Assembly: GCF_921293095.1 (NCBI RefSeq)
Contig: NC_060247.1
Span: forward strand, 49,263,111-49,327,110
Origin: Ischnura elegans
Lineage: Eukaryota; Arthropoda; Insecta; Odonata; Coenagrionidae
Length of the DNA stretch: 64,000 nucleotides
Direction: 5' to 3'
Both the position numbers and the translations under genes were made by a program. Position 1 is the first letter of the stretch. Each line of letters begins with the position of its first letter. The notes under the pieces were generated by a model, which was not told the DNA's origin, did not search any database, and was given only the letters and a program-made list of their open reading frames with translations. Positions 24,921 through 38,360 of the stretch are shown piece by piece.

Positions 24921-25085
24921 CTTATTCGATGACCGCTTCCACCTTTTTCCTATCCGTGTGATCGAATCTTCGTGAGGAGTGATCCTGAGGAGGACTGAGA
25001 CGTGTTTTCTCCTACGGAAGCGGCGGCGTCGAGCAACGGGCCTAGGACGCTAATTACGCGGTCGTGGTCTCAGCAAAACCAGGAA
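24921..25085 (-). other. Candidate 5' UTR exon, possibly of gene 6
   Basis: A GC-richer patch in AT-rich sequence. On the - strand it ends in a strong donor (AATAAG|GTAAGA). It has no family motif. It is the nearest such patch upstream of the acceptor at about 21911. The upstream end is a guess. Confidence 0.35.
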
Positions 25086-25372
25086 GGAAGAAAAGGCTGA
25101 ATGGGGCGCGATGCTCTCTTTGCAAGGCTTCAAGGAGGCAATGCAACGCAGGGCATGTAAATGCCGTCTCATAAATTGTCAAGAATGCTGTATCTTGCTG
25201 CAATATATATGAGTAGTTTGAAAGCCAAGGGGTACAAGTGATTTCTTTTTTTCTACACTGCTAAGTACAGAAATTAGGTATTGAAAACAAACTATTTGAA
25301 TTAGGTATTTGATATGGCGTATTTTATTTTCCTCTCGATGTCAGCAATGAAGTGAGACTCACTCGTATTCCT

Positions 25373-27410
25373 TGACAACCAATTTTTGTGTATTTCTTTT
25401 AAAAATTAACTTGACCTGACTCTGTTGAGAAAAAAAATCAACTTGTGCCCCGTGGCTTCTACAAACGAGATGAATTAGATATTTTTTATAGCGCATTTGA
25501 TTTCCTTCTCAAAGTCAGCACATAACTGAGACTCACTCGTATCTTAACTCTCTATCTAACTCTAACTCGTAACTTAATAATTTAAATCTAACTCGTAACT
25601 TACGGAAGATAAGCGACAGCGAAGTTTTTCCTCCACAATATAAAATTTACAGATGCGATCGACGCAATAGAACAGGTGGCGAAGTTTTTATAACAGTTAA
25701 ATCACATTTACACAGCGCCGCCCACGAAATAATTGACAACGAAACAGAAAGCGTATGGTGTACAATTAAACAACGAAACAAAAGGAGTATTCATATTTGC
25801 TTTTTTTATAGACCTCCGAACTCCGAAGTCGATATTATCTACCGACTGGAAAATCAAATATCCGCATTTACTCAGAGAGACAGTAAAAGTCTTACAGTAA
25901 TCGGGGGAGATTTTAATCTTCCATCCATAAACTGGGATACTTACACTGTAAAATCGAATTCAAGGAATAGAGAAATCAGCGAGATTTTACTTGCAAAGCA
26001 CTCTCTCGCCCAAGTAGTTGACAAGCCTACGAGAAGAAATAAGGTATTAGACCTTTTGGCAGTAAGCCATCCTAATTTGATAAAACAAGTCGATATTATT
26101 GACGGTACAAGCGATCACAGAATAATCTTTGCAACGTTAAAAATTGATGTAGTGTCAGCCGTAAAACCGAAACGCAATATTTACTCATTTGATAAATGCA
26201 ACTTCACTGAATTTGGCGAGATGCTTAATGACTCCTACAAAAAATTCGTAGCTACATCATAGGACAAAAGCATAGATGTAACATGGAAACACTTCTAAGA
26301 AATTCTGCGCGAATGAATCAACGAACATATTCCGCAAAAACTGAAATGTGATAATAAGGAACCACGCTAGTACAACAACGATGTCCGAAGGAGCTTAGAA
26401 AACAGAGAAAACTATACAACGTGTACAGAAAGCCCGTTACGTTATGTAATAAATTGAAGGAACTTGAAGATAAAGAAAGTTACGCTGCACACGCTCAATA
26501 ACCAAGAAATCAATGCGAAATGCGGACTTAGACAACGTTCATTTGTGGAGCCAAGGGTGGGGACTCGAACTAAAACTGATTGTGAGCAAATTCATGACGG
26601 TACATTTCTTGCGGAATTCGTTCAACTACAACCATGTTTATGCAGTGAATGGTTTTAACATAAAGGCGGCAGACGAAGTGAAGTTCCTGGGAGTTAAGAT
26701 AACCTCGAACCACACGTGGGGAACACATAAGGAATATTTGCGGCACCGCCCTGAAGAAATTAGGATTCGTCAAGCGTATTCTGGGAAGATTTTCGGATGA
26801 GAAAGTAAAAGAAAGGTGCTATTACGCACTCGTCCGACCGCACCTTGAATATGCAGCGAGCATATGGGATCGGGTGCAGAAAGACTTAATCCGCGAACTG
26901 AATAAAATACAAAGGAAGGCTGCGCGTTTCGTCAAAAACGGCTACGGCCGTACAGACAGCGTTATCCAGGTGTTAAGCGAATTAGGCTGGTAGCCGCTGT
27001 GGGCTCGGAGGCTGCGCACTAGGCTTACATTGCTTGAACAATTGAGAATGAATATCTTTAAGAGCGACACAGAGAACATAATATTAGAGCCACACAATAT
27101 TTCCAGGTCCGATAGAAGCGACAAATTAAGAGAGATGTTTTACCGAACGGATAAATATGGGAATTAGTTTTTCCCCGGAACCATAAAGGACTTTAAGAAA
27201 CGCTAGTCCCAACTTCGTTAGAGCTCTTCATTTTTTTTATCTTTAAACGGCTGGTGTCCTAACACCCACTGCCACACGCCTGTTAGGCGGCTTGCGGGGT
27301 ATTATGTACATATATCCCTAGGCAACCAATTTTTGTGTATTTCTTCTTACAATTAACTTTACCTGAATCTGTTGAGAAAAAATCAAATTGTACCCCTTGG
27401 CTTCTTACGT
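25373..27410 (+). repeat. About 90-bp direct repeats on both sides of the LINE
   Basis: 25373-25462 and 27319-27410 share ggcaaccaatttttgtgtat / gacaaccaatttttgtgtat, ctgttgagaaaaaa and ccccttggcttct / ccccgtggcttct, about 85 percent alike by eye. A partial extra copy of the neighbouring sequence sits at about 25463-25545. They are too long and too diverged for a LINE target duplication. More likely a local tandem array into which the LINE inserted. Confidence 0.55.
25605..27312 (+). mobile_element. CR1-like LINE, internally deleted
   Basis: The first part (25605-26265) reads in one frame as the C-terminal half of an APE-type endonuclease: SDSEVFPPQYKIYRCD, CFFYRPPNSEV, GGDFNLPSINWD and SDHRIIFATL, including the catalytic SDH. 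Most of the reverse transcriptase is missing. From about 26513 the thumb/C-terminal region follows (ADLDNVHLWSQGWGLEL, VKFLGVKITSN, YYALVRPHLEYAASIW), with frame changes and stops. The 3' tail aacacccactgccacacgcc through ttgcggggtattatgta resembles the end of CR1/Jockey-group LINEs. Dead copy of moderate age. Confidence 0.82.
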
Positions 27411-29330
27411 CCTCAAATTATGGCTTTTACTATTATAGCTACATAAAATTTTAGTTTTCCCGGCGCATATTTTGATGGAAAATTTCCCGGGTTTCCCACC
27501 GGGTGTAGTATAGGGTAATTTCTTCCAAAGTTTCAACGACTGCCATCGACTCAGCCGTTGAAACGTTGTGACCAATTATTACCCATTACCACAAGAGAGT
27601 AATTTTCCTTCATAACTATTTCTATAAATTGAAAGACGTAGGAATTTTAGGAAGTGGTAACCAACGTTAGTAATAATAAGGATCATAAATTAATTATAGG
27701 CAGAGTGGCACTCAAATATCCAGACGATTTTCCCAGACTTTTCCACACATTGTAAAACTATATTAGAAATTTTCCACAGTTTCATAGAGCATATTATAGT
27801 AAATGTTCACTTTTATATGTAACAGTAAAATTGTGGTGTGCACTGAAATATATATCTTAAAAAATTAAGTAAAATCACGATAATGGAATGCGTTTTAACA
27901 TTTCTGACAGTACCTTTTGAATGATATGTTAGGAATAAAATGATCAAATATCGACGATACACCTAAACGGAAGACGAAGAGGAAAAATCTTAAGTTAAAT
28001 TTTATAGCAGAAATGGGTCACTGAGTTATCTAGAAATGCCATTTCCCCAGTTACTCCATCACATTCCCGACATAATCAACTTCCTTGATTTCCACTAGAA
28101 CAGACAGCTTTGCAAGACCTATGAATCATTGAGCAGTAGGAATATAAAATGATGCAGAGCTTTTCGTAATGGGAATTTTCCATTTTAAATCTCCGTCAGG
28201 AAAATATTAACCTTCTAACAGTTTATTTTCAATAAAACCCTCGTCTATCTTTCGATTTCTTACCACCGATGACGCTTGGATTGCACTCATCTACTTACTA
28301 CCTAAATTTTTAAGGATCCTCTCAAACGAAAATTTTTGAACCCATTCTACATCCATAACATTGTATTAAAATTTTCCTTTCTTTTCTCAACAAGTTAAAA
28401 TTTCTCAATCATTTTTCTCGCTATGTGGTTTATTCTGGTCATTCGCGTCAATTTCCTCACGTTTTACCCACTTCCAAGTTATTATAGTGAAGATCATTGT
28501 TCATGACAGCTGATCACAAACTTCCTTGGCCCGATAACAAAAAATGGCTAAGAAAGAGTTGACTTTCGCCCCCAATTTCATGTCGATTAGATATCGTCTT
28601 ATTTCTATTCGCCGAAAATGGTGGACTATATTTGAGTTCATTGAACTTAGGCCGGAAGAGGAAAATAAATACGGATACTTCAGCTAAGGACATCCAAGGT
28701 GAACATTCTGAGCAGATAGCAGCCTTTAAATGGGAGAGTTACGTCGATTTCAACAGGCCATTTAGACAGTAGATCTGAGAACACCTCATTTCTGATAAAG
28801 CCGACCTACCGGGGAAGTCATGACAGACACCTTAAAAAAAATCAGCGAAATAGAGTCACCTTTCCGTCGACTCGTAGCTCAAAGCCAAGCACTTAACTAC
28901 CCTTTCTCGGAAAGCGGCTTGGCGCCAGGGCGCCAAATGACACCTCAACTCCTCTGATCCACCGCTAGGCACGAGAGGAGGGTCGCTACAAGACCTGACC
29001 ATCCTCACCCCTTCACTCAGACCGCTCTCCCTCAACGCAAGGCCGCCCTCACCTCCCTCCCCCATCCCCAACCCATAAAACCCAGACCACTTTGCGAACG
29101 TCCTCAAATTGCCTCACGCAATTTCTCTCCCCCCGCTTGAACTCATGTGACATTTTAACCGCCACTACTTAAGCTCACCTTACCTGTCGCGTCCCGAGTC
29201 CCTTTCACAAAAAAATGTCCTTCCCTCTCCGGGAAATTCCTTTACCCCTCACACGGCCCATCGACACCTTAAGTTATCGTGCTGGGTAAAGTGACGGGCA
29301 TTCCGCAGACGCGGTTACGAGCTCGCATGA
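27411..29330. other. Intergenic, hairpin and a GC-rich patch
   Basis: At about 27519-27559 an inverted repeat gtttcaacg / cgttgaaac flanks 19 bases, next to cccgggtttcccaccgggt; both features are common in Penelope-like terminal repeats. At 28850-29110 there is a GC-rich, C-tract patch with ccataaaaccc, resembling the promoter region of gene 1, but no credible coding frame. Confidence 0.35.
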
Positions 29331-29379
29331 ATGGAGGAAGAATCGTCGGCGACCCAATGTCACGCTGGCCGAAAATATT

Positions 29380-29715
29380 TCAGTCGAAGTTTTTCAGTTT
29401 TTCTGATAAATTCTCTCCCGACAGATAATGAAGGTTTTTTTTCGTCTATGAAAACTTTTACTCATATGGCACCATCATATGGGACTGGAACGATCTACCA
29501 GCAAAACTATTTGAGTCCTTCCCGAAAAATTTACAGTTTTAAGAAGCGGTTGAAGAAGTAGGGACCAAGGGCTTTTTATAATGTTTTCTATTGTTTTTTC
29601 AAATGTTTTCTATTGGTTTTTCAATGTTTCCTATTGTTTTTCTTTCATCATATTTACATGTTACCACCAGGACAATGGCCTACTTGTAACAATTTTAATA
29701 ATAATAATAATAATA
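29380..29715 (+). mobile_element. Probable LINE 3' end
   Basis: One frame reads WNDLPAKLFESFPKNLQF, the usual W-N-x-L-P end of non-LTR reverse transcriptase ORFs. A 3' UTR with three diverged copies of ttctattgtttttc follows, then an (AAT)n run at about 29693-29714. Short and degraded; the clade cannot be called. Confidence 0.4.
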
Positions 29716-30465
29716 TTTACCGCATAATTTACAATATAACTGGATAAATACTGAGATTGTGGCCACTATAATCGGTTAATTGTGTCGTTTTTGTTTGATT
29801 TAAAATTGTAATTAATAATTCATTTATTTAAATTTTTAATTAATATAAGTGAACTATAAATTGGCAGTCTTTCTGCATGTGTACCAATGTAAAATAATAA
29901 AATAAAAAACAAAATGAATGACTCAGGAGTTCTATTATTTACGTTTAACTCCACTTGAACCAAGGGTCATTAGATTAGGGTGTACATTGAGCCTTCATCA
30001 TTTAAGTTAATTAAAAAAGCTATTCAAATCATAGCACACTCGGTAGAGCCTCAATGATTCTAATTAAATTTAAAAAATGGTTAATGGCCAATGGACTGTG
30101 GTCAATTAAAGCCATATTCGTGAGAGCTCACACAAATTATATTACAACCCTTGTTCCATTCAACTATCTTGTGGCCGATTTCAACTTTAAATTTACTTTT
30201 AGAATCACTTGAGTGGACACTTGTATAGGGGAAATTGTACCCGCTAAAAAAAGGCGAATTGTGTAAATGTCTGAATAATTATAATTAGATGGGAGTTAAA
30301 ATCTGATCTTAAGAATGAATCTTCTGAATCATAAAATGTACATTCATTCGTTTTTAATGAAAAAATTTCACAAAATAAAACGGCCATAGGTTAAATATCA
30401 AGATAAGAATTATCAATGAGTTTTGATATAAGGGCGGCATATGATTCGGCATCACTAACAATTAG

Positions 30466-31285
30466 ATACGGATGACGAATCAGCCATAAAAATGCCAACG
30501 TCTTCGCTAATGATTTTAATGAGTGTTTACTTTCAGGACTGCTTTACATTTAAAAAGTACAAAGTGAAATTGAACTTATTGTTGGAAGTAAAGTGGACAC
30601 CACGAGATGAAGTGAGGTGAAAGATACCAAACTACAGATTACTGCGAGAAACTTGAAAAAAAAGTAAATGAGCATATGTATGTTTAGGAAAAAAAATTGA
30701 GAAAAGAAAAATAAAATCTTGTAAAAACCGGAGTGGATATCATATTTTAGATTCATTTTCGCACAGTTAATGGTCACAAAAAACCGATTGTTTCAAAGTT
30801 TGCATTTGTTGAACTTATAGATTCGCGTGGTTGATATCCAAATAATGTCACCAGTATATCGCGAAAAGATAAATTTTATTTATCTTTTCGTTATTATTAC
30901 CCTGATTATTCACAGTATTTTTTATGCTCCTTGAAGCAAAACTGATACAACCAGGAAGTAGGAATAACCAAAAATTATTGCCATTCACGGGCATAAATAA
31001 CCTTATAAATTAAAGACAAGGAAATGCCACGCATTGTACGGCAGCACTTCAACGTATAACAAATGGTCATAACTTAGATATCTATAAGGGCGAATCAGCG
31101 ATAAATTGGCCAATTTCTTTATTAATGATGTATATGGAGGTTCCAATCTACAAACTGCTTTATATTTAAAATTCCACTGTACAAAATGCTTTATATTTAA
31201 AACATAATTGAGAAGTACCAAGCCCAATTCGATTTATTGTTAGAAGTAAAGTGGACAACACGTGTTGAGGTGAGGTGACAGCTAA
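30466..31285 (+). repeat. Old direct duplication, two copies
   Basis: 30466-30630 and 31078-31285 share gcgaatcagc / acgaatcagcc, actgctttacatttaaaa / actgctttatatttaaaa, and a block from ttattgttggaagtaaagtg to gaggtga. Between them, at about 30864-30892, lies a perfect hairpin with arms gaaaagataaat / atttatcttttc. No coding content. Confidence 0.5.
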
Positions 31286-31289
31286 ATGC

Positions 31290-34200
31290 ATACGCGAGGC
31301 AAATGCGATGTACTAATTTATTTTGAATAGGCCAAAGGAGAATTTGAGGATTTTTCCATAAGAATCAAATTGCTTCACTCGTAATTTGAACCATGACGCT
31401 TCATTTGATAGCCAACTGCTTCAACGAATAGGCCAACAAGCATTACAATCACGATTATTGACATTACAGAAGGAAAGAAAACCCCTTTTTAACATAAAAT
31501 TTTAGCATCGACTTTTCAAAGTATAACCTCAATTAAATTTTCTTCCATTTGAGATTCGTATAATAGTGACATTGGAAAGATTCATCCACCACGAATTTAT
31601 TGTACTCTTTTCAACAAGATTAAGAAAAATGAATACATCACTTATGATAACTGTAGACATTGAATATTGCACCAGTTATCGTGTCCGTAATTCGATTGTC
31701 TGAACGCCATCACATTGCACGCAAAAAAGGATAACATATTGTCAACAGACAATTAGGTCAGGAAGATATTTGGCTTACACATCAATGCGTCATCATCATT
31801 GGGGAGGTCGACTTTATGAGAGATTAGATAAGATTACCAAAAGATCCACACTTCCGAAATTCATGTCCAATGGCGTTAGCTTTCACTAATTTAACTCTAG
31901 GGAACATCATACTACTTCCTTCCAGCCTTCCTTCCTACGACATATCACACAAAATCCTTTTCCCACAAAAGTACATACCCTTTGACACATTAGTGTAGTC
32001 GAATATAATAACAGTGAAATATGCTATAAAATAACGAGTTAAATTCGAGAGATGATTCTACTTCGGTACGTATCTTTTAATCAATTAGTATTGATAGTGT
32101 TTGACTGATACCATTCCCCAGGTGCATCATCCAGAAACGATAGCAGCCATCATAAATGGAACATGAAACCCCATATCTCACCAGAGGCATTTACTGATCT
32201 TTTCACCGTAGGCCGAAGGAAACAAGATATGAAGCTAATTAAGCCATATTCTGTGCAACATAAACACATCAGAAATGGAACTACGTCTTCATTTCTAGTG
32301 CATGCTCCAGTTTCAAGATGAAAGTGCTATTGGTACTAATTTCACTTCATCATATGTATCCCAGAGGGGACTGACGTCCGCAGTGCGCGCAAATGAAGAC
32401 GAAGATATCAATAGCCAGCAACTTCATTAAGCTATCAGTTTTACTTTTTGCAATTTGAATTTTCATCGGTTTAAAGGTGAGCCCTGTTTGACCACTATTT
32501 TATTACTACTACTCTACTTACTATCTATTCCTAGAGATGCGAATAAAAACCGCAACTGAAATGTTTTTGCCAATGAATATAATATGAGATCAATTTGATG
32601 ATGGCGTTCAAAAAATTCTATTTTTTTTTTAATCCGATCAAATTCGCAGCATTATAAATGAGAAATTTTATATATAAATATAGCAAAAATATCCACAATG
32701 AGCCGTTATGCAATGCCGCAGTGTAAAGGTGACTGACTTTAATGTTGGGTGTAGTTTCATAGGGGTTTCTAAAAGAGCTTATGATGTAATTGTCAACATA
32801 AAAAGAAGCATAACATATCGCGTCAATATCACACGCGTAATTACGATATAGGTGCTAAATTTGTCAATGTTATGACCAGAATTGGACGCAATGCTCTGGA
32901 GAGTAATTTCAATGCAATGAAACGTGATTTTCAATTTTATTTCTGAGAAAAAAATACGAGGTAATTTCCATAATTTCGAAACTAAAGGGAATCCTTTTCC
33001 AAATGAAACAAACGGTTTTATCCAAACAAATATATCATAGCAGCATAAAATTCTCTTGTTTCCACATAAAAACAATAAATTTAATACGAGCTTAATTTCA
33101 AGGCCTAAACCCAGAAGGAACATACTCTCCTGGATGCTGATCCAAAATATTATTATCACGAAAAGTTATTGATCTCAGGTTATCCAGGAACTTTGCAGTA
33201 TCCCTCATCCCCCTTCAGAATTGGTATAATGGTACACGAGTTTTTCGAGGTATTTTTCTACCAAACCCCCTTTTATCCCATTTACGTTGCATGGTGACAA
33301 TAACGGAGCAGTGCCCTGATTAATACCTGTAAATCCACATATTTAAAAAATATTTCACATATTATTAGCAACTACCACGTTGATATATTATTTTTAAATT
33401 CATCCTACAAATTTAAAAATTATTGAGAAATATCGCTAATCCAGAGAATGCAAAAATAAACTAAAGAGCAAAATTTCACGACGGATAACACGAGCTATTT
33501 TAGGGTAGTGAGTGGCAAGATAACCAGATATTATCGAAACAAATTCAGGTTGATTGAATAAAAACTTAAGGAGATAAAGCAAGACGGACTTTCAACCAAG
33601 GAAAAGAAATTTTTCGCTTTGAAATGTACATCCATTTTTTCGATAGGTGATACAGTTAAAAGTGAAATAAGTCGGTCAGTTTGAATCTTATCGGACAAGG
33701 GCTCAGGATCCGATAGCGATATTTTATCACGGCGCTTCATTTGATAACGACGCGACCTGGGAAATGAACTGTTTTGTCCAACAGAAGAGGTCGACAGACG
33801 AAACTCACACATCACAAGTGATCAGGAGAAGCACGACGACTTTCCAAATTTCGGGTGAAATGAAGACTACGAAATATCATCGAAGTGGTCCGTCCGCAGA
33901 AGAAGACCAGAATATTCTTCACGAGATCCAACAACTTGGCACCTGAAACCGCCATGTTCACATGAATGGAATTGCAAAGGTAGGATTTAGATTTTACATA
34001 TGCATAATATGTATCTGAAAGGGTCTGAATTAGGGTCAATATATATACATGTATATCGGTCGTTATACGCTTGGGTGAGTATAACACACTCAGAATTTCA
34101 ACCCAAAGCGCGAAGGTTGGATTTGATAGGCGAGGGGAAGAATCACCAAGACTTGGCCAAAGGCGTCTTATTAAAAACACATTAAGGGTAGGTAGACCAG

Positions 34201-35810
34201 TTCATTTCCCTGGGTCACTTCACACTTTATTTGGATTTTATTGGGGTCTCCGGAGGCTTCAACCAAGAGTACATAAAAACTGTATTAATTATAACTGGAT
34301 AGGTCTGGAAATTAACCCTGTGACCACGCCGAGGGGGCAGCTTGAAAAAGTTCCCAGGGATTGGGGGTGTAAATAGGGAAGAATTGATTTCGTGAGGGGT
34401 TTCATTTGGAGGGGGAAACTCTCGAACCAGAAAATGATTACGGCTTTTAGCCTTGCATAACTGATTCTCAATCTCACAAGGTATTATTAGTATATCCTAA
34501 AGATAATTAGGAGATTTCAGTAGTTTTCACTACAAAAAGTATTGAAAAAACACACAATTAATTTTGTATCAAAGGTTTATTCATTAAGTTTCTTACACAT
34601 CATGACATGAGTGTATAATATTTTTCCTACTCGGTGGAGGGCATAAATCCATTATGTCATAAAATTTATTATACAAATTACCAAGAGTTTACACACTCAC
34701 TACGTCCACTGATACTCTATAGTTCAACCGCAGCTGCGCCGAGGGGACAACGTGAACATCGAGGAGTTCCTCTTTCCAACAATTCATTTCGAAATCACAT
34801 CGGATAAAACTATGAATGGCTGTGAAGATTTGTACCCGCATCATTTTTTTCTAAACGACTCATGCATTGAGACATTATCACCTCTTCGTAAATGAAGGAA
34901 TTGTTTATGGGACTCAAATGCATTAAAATTTACTACATGACTAATTCCGAAATTTGGAAAATTCCGAAAGCTGCTCTGAAATGCAGACGCCTAAAGTTTA
35001 TTGAATGGGGAATCTCGAGAAAACATCCCGCGTTGGCAGACGATTGTATTTACCATGGTACACACTGATAAATATATTAGATCTCAACCATTAATCCAAT
35101 ACTCATTATCATGAGTGCCAAGCACATATGGTTTTCGGCAAATTAGTCAGTTGTGGCAACAAGGTTTGTTGGTGTAAAGATCAATTTAGAGAGAAAAATT
35201 AAATCCATCCGTCAATTTTTATTTATTTTTTAACTGAAAACATACTAGAATAAAGATCGATATTTAATGCACGCATTTATGTAACCGAAAATACACACAA
35301 ATCCTCCGATTAAGACTTCCACGGAGTATTGTTGTGAACGAGACTGTTCTTCGATGAAAAACTGCGCGTCTACCCATGCCCTCGTAAAATATTTCGAGAA
35401 TGGATAGACGCGTTGAAAGACCCAGAAACAGTCTCCTTCACATACTAAGCCTCAATTACATATTTATTACTCCCATTGAAATGGTACATAAAATGAGACT
35501 TTGATCGCCACTTAACAAGGAATTAAGATCCATATCCCACGAGCCAAGCGAAAACAAAGCCGCTTCGATTCATTCAAAGTTCAACTTGATTATATTATCA
35601 ATAGGTCGTGACGTAGAGGTGGGCTAGGAACATCAAAATTTTATCTTCTTCCACGTATAAGACCAACAATCACCTTTGTTTAGGCGTTAAGTGGAATCAA
35701 GTTCGGTCGATGCACTTGAGTGTGTCCATATCACCATTGCCCGCTCATCACGTCGATCCATCAGCATCCCAGGTCCCTGGAGTTTGAGTCCGCAGCTCTT
35801 TGCTACCAAA
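31290..35810. other. Intergenic, 4.5 kb, no gene seen
   Basis: No family motif and no supported exon on either strand. At about 34200-34450 there is a GC-richer stretch with ggggggtttcatttggag-like wording also seen at 1-60 and about 19090-19250, suggesting a dispersed repeat I cannot name. Confidence 0.35.
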
Positions 35811-35816
35811 TCACAT

Positions 35817-37678
35817 TCAATCCGGCGGTCTTTCCAAGGCACGAAGTATTCTCCTTATTGTCCTCGGGGACGGCTGCGGGAATCCCCAGAGCAAAGGAGG
35901 GGGTTCCGGGGCCGACCTTTTGGCGAAATAATCATATTCGTAGTCTGGCTTTGGAGCGTAATTGACCTGCGAAAGGGGAAAGAGAACAGACATGAAACCT
36001 ATTCCGAGGTTCATAACGGCAATGAATTACGCATTTAAATAACTTTACTTGAGTTCTGAGTAAAAATATTATATATGAATAACCTTACTTGAATTATAAG
36101 TAAAAACAGATATAAACACCTTACACAAATAAAACAAATATCTACTTCAATACAATTCACAAAGAATAATTATGCTGATTACATCAATACATCGTTTTCG
36201 ATCGTGGACCACTCGGTGTACAGGTCTTTACCATACATAAGGTTTATACTTTACGCAATTTTGATGCAGCAATAGATGTTATTAAGATGTAAACATAAAA
36301 AGCTCTATCGGTCTATCACAGATGGAACAACAGCTACCTAAAAATTTTCTTATTTAGCTTAAGTTTTGGCCGTCAGATAGACTGCGCATTATTTCCTACC
36401 TGGAACATTAAGGCCGTTCTACACGTGGCACATGGTTGCGCAGGATTATCTCTGCATTCATTTCACAATCTTGCGCGCAATAATTATTGCGCCGACGAAT
36501 GCGTTACAGCTTTACGCGTTAATTGCATTCAAGCATTTATTCACGAAATTTCGTTGCCAGCTGAGAGCGAGCGAAGCGAGCTAATTGTTAAAACAAGGAA
36601 CAAACGAAATTCAGTGCGCAACTTTATAGGCATACTGGTCTGTTTCGGGTAAATGCGCCGACACAAATACGAGTATCCTGAAACTTAAGCAGACGATAAT
36701 ATGCGTACAATTAATAAGGTAAAACAGTGAAAAGGGAGACGAAGATACCACGCATAGTTAGGATTGCTTTTGCCACTGCCAAGAATTTACACTTTTCCGC
36801 GACGCAAATAAGACGGAAATCAAAATCGAAAATTATAAATTTTTCACGTCTCTCAAATTCATGAAATCCTCCAGAAAATTGTAACATATATGTACAATAT
36901 AAACATATATTCACTCATTAAACCGGTATGGTAGAACAAGAAAGTTTAAGCGTGATGCGCTATACACATATTGCTAATGTAAATGGTTTTGTAGTGCCCA
37001 TGCATAAAATAACTGTGGGACTTCAGATGCAAAGAGTACTTTCATGAGTGTCATCCTTCTGACTCGAGACACGGGATTTCGCTTCTTATCTGCTAGATAT
37101 GCTTATACTCTCCGAAGGAAACAAGCTAGCCATTCATTAAATAATTAGTTCCATATGGTACACATGTGATCAAAAATAAAGTCATAAAACGCCTGTATTG
37201 TAGATAAGTAAATGGCGTGAAAACAGAAAAACGTACATGTCACAGGCTTTTGAGCTATTCCTCGCAAGTAACATTCGCAATCAACAAAGTCCAAAAATAT
37301 TGTGACACATACCCTTTTAACAGCATAAATACTTATAATGATACGAGTCCACATAAACTAACACTCATCTCCAAAAAGGTATGAATTATCATAGAAAAAA
37401 TTACATGCATTAAAAAAACAAACTAACGACCCACCGACCACACTAATTGATGTACAAGATTTTATTCGAAAACCTTTTCTCACTGAAAATTACCAATGAT
37501 ATTTCAAATTAATTATTCTTACCTTGGACAAATAAAGCGCAGCTCCGCAGCCATAGAGCAGAATCCCCATAGTTATCACGCTGATGATGGACCAAAATTT
37601 ATAAGAGTACTCATTAACGAGGAGAGCAAAATATCCTTGGCCATTATTATTACTTTGCCTTTGTACTTCCACGTCCAT
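35817..37678 (-). CDS. Single-pass membrane protein without signal peptide, two coding exons (cluster gene 7)
   Basis: Exon 37678-37523 and exon 35966-35817 join in phase 0 (CCAAG|GTAAGA and TTTCGCAG|GTC) into 101 residues. VQRQSNN at 5-11, motif GQGYFALLVNEYSYKFW at 13-29, membrane segment at about 30-49, SKVNYAPKPDYEYDYF at 51-66, KRS at 68-70, Pro-rich 71-85, terminal helix RTIRRILRAL at 87-96. It lacks the signal peptide of its relatives. An in-frame stop lies ten codons before the ATG, and a three-codon upstream frame (ATG TTA TGA) precedes it. TCATTCTCTAG at about 37733 looks like an acceptor, so a non-coding 5' exon is expected. Either the N-terminus is truly short or a splice form supplies another start. 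Confidence 0.8.
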
Positions 37679-38360
37679 GGCGCCTACCGGCCTTTGTCAT
37701 AACATGAGGAGGGCACTGCCCTTTTTCACAACCTAGAGAATGAAAAGAAGATTTATTGGCTAGTATCACGTTACACAGCTATTAAAAAGATGTCTACAAC
37801 AGCCATTAGCAAACGATCAATTCTCTAATGTCTTTAACTAAGCACGATGAATAAGCACTAAATAAAGAGGCAATTTCTCAAAAATGCCATCTTTAAAAAT
37901 GTAACAAAATCGGCTAAAAAACAGGGAAGGTAAAAATTAATGTCAAAATGGGAAATATTTTTGTTGATTATATTTTATGATTATGTCATTAAGTCAGGAT
38001 GCAAAACGCGTCAGTCAAGATGGCACGCAGTGACTGCTGGAAATGCTAGTTTGAATTGTATTCATTATATAAGATATACAATTATGTAAGAAGCCTAACT
38101 TCATAAACCGTCTTCATTGAGCGTATAAGTTTAAAAATGAAGCTTGGTAATCCTCCAGCAATTGCTGACAGACGTAATTTTCATTATTAGAGATCTATTT
38201 TTATTGTAATGTTTATTGCTCTGTAATGCGGAATGCGGACACGTACTCCAAACATAACAAAAAAATGAAGTCACAAACTGGATATCGACGCGATGTAATA
38301 TTTGGTCTTTCCCGGCGAACGATTGCAGTAAATCTTCGTTAAAACTTTCGCGGGTGCTCG

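Noticed and set aside
28856-29107. 83-codon - strand frame in the GC-rich patch
   Set aside because: Composition-driven, with no signal peptide, motif, or splice partner.
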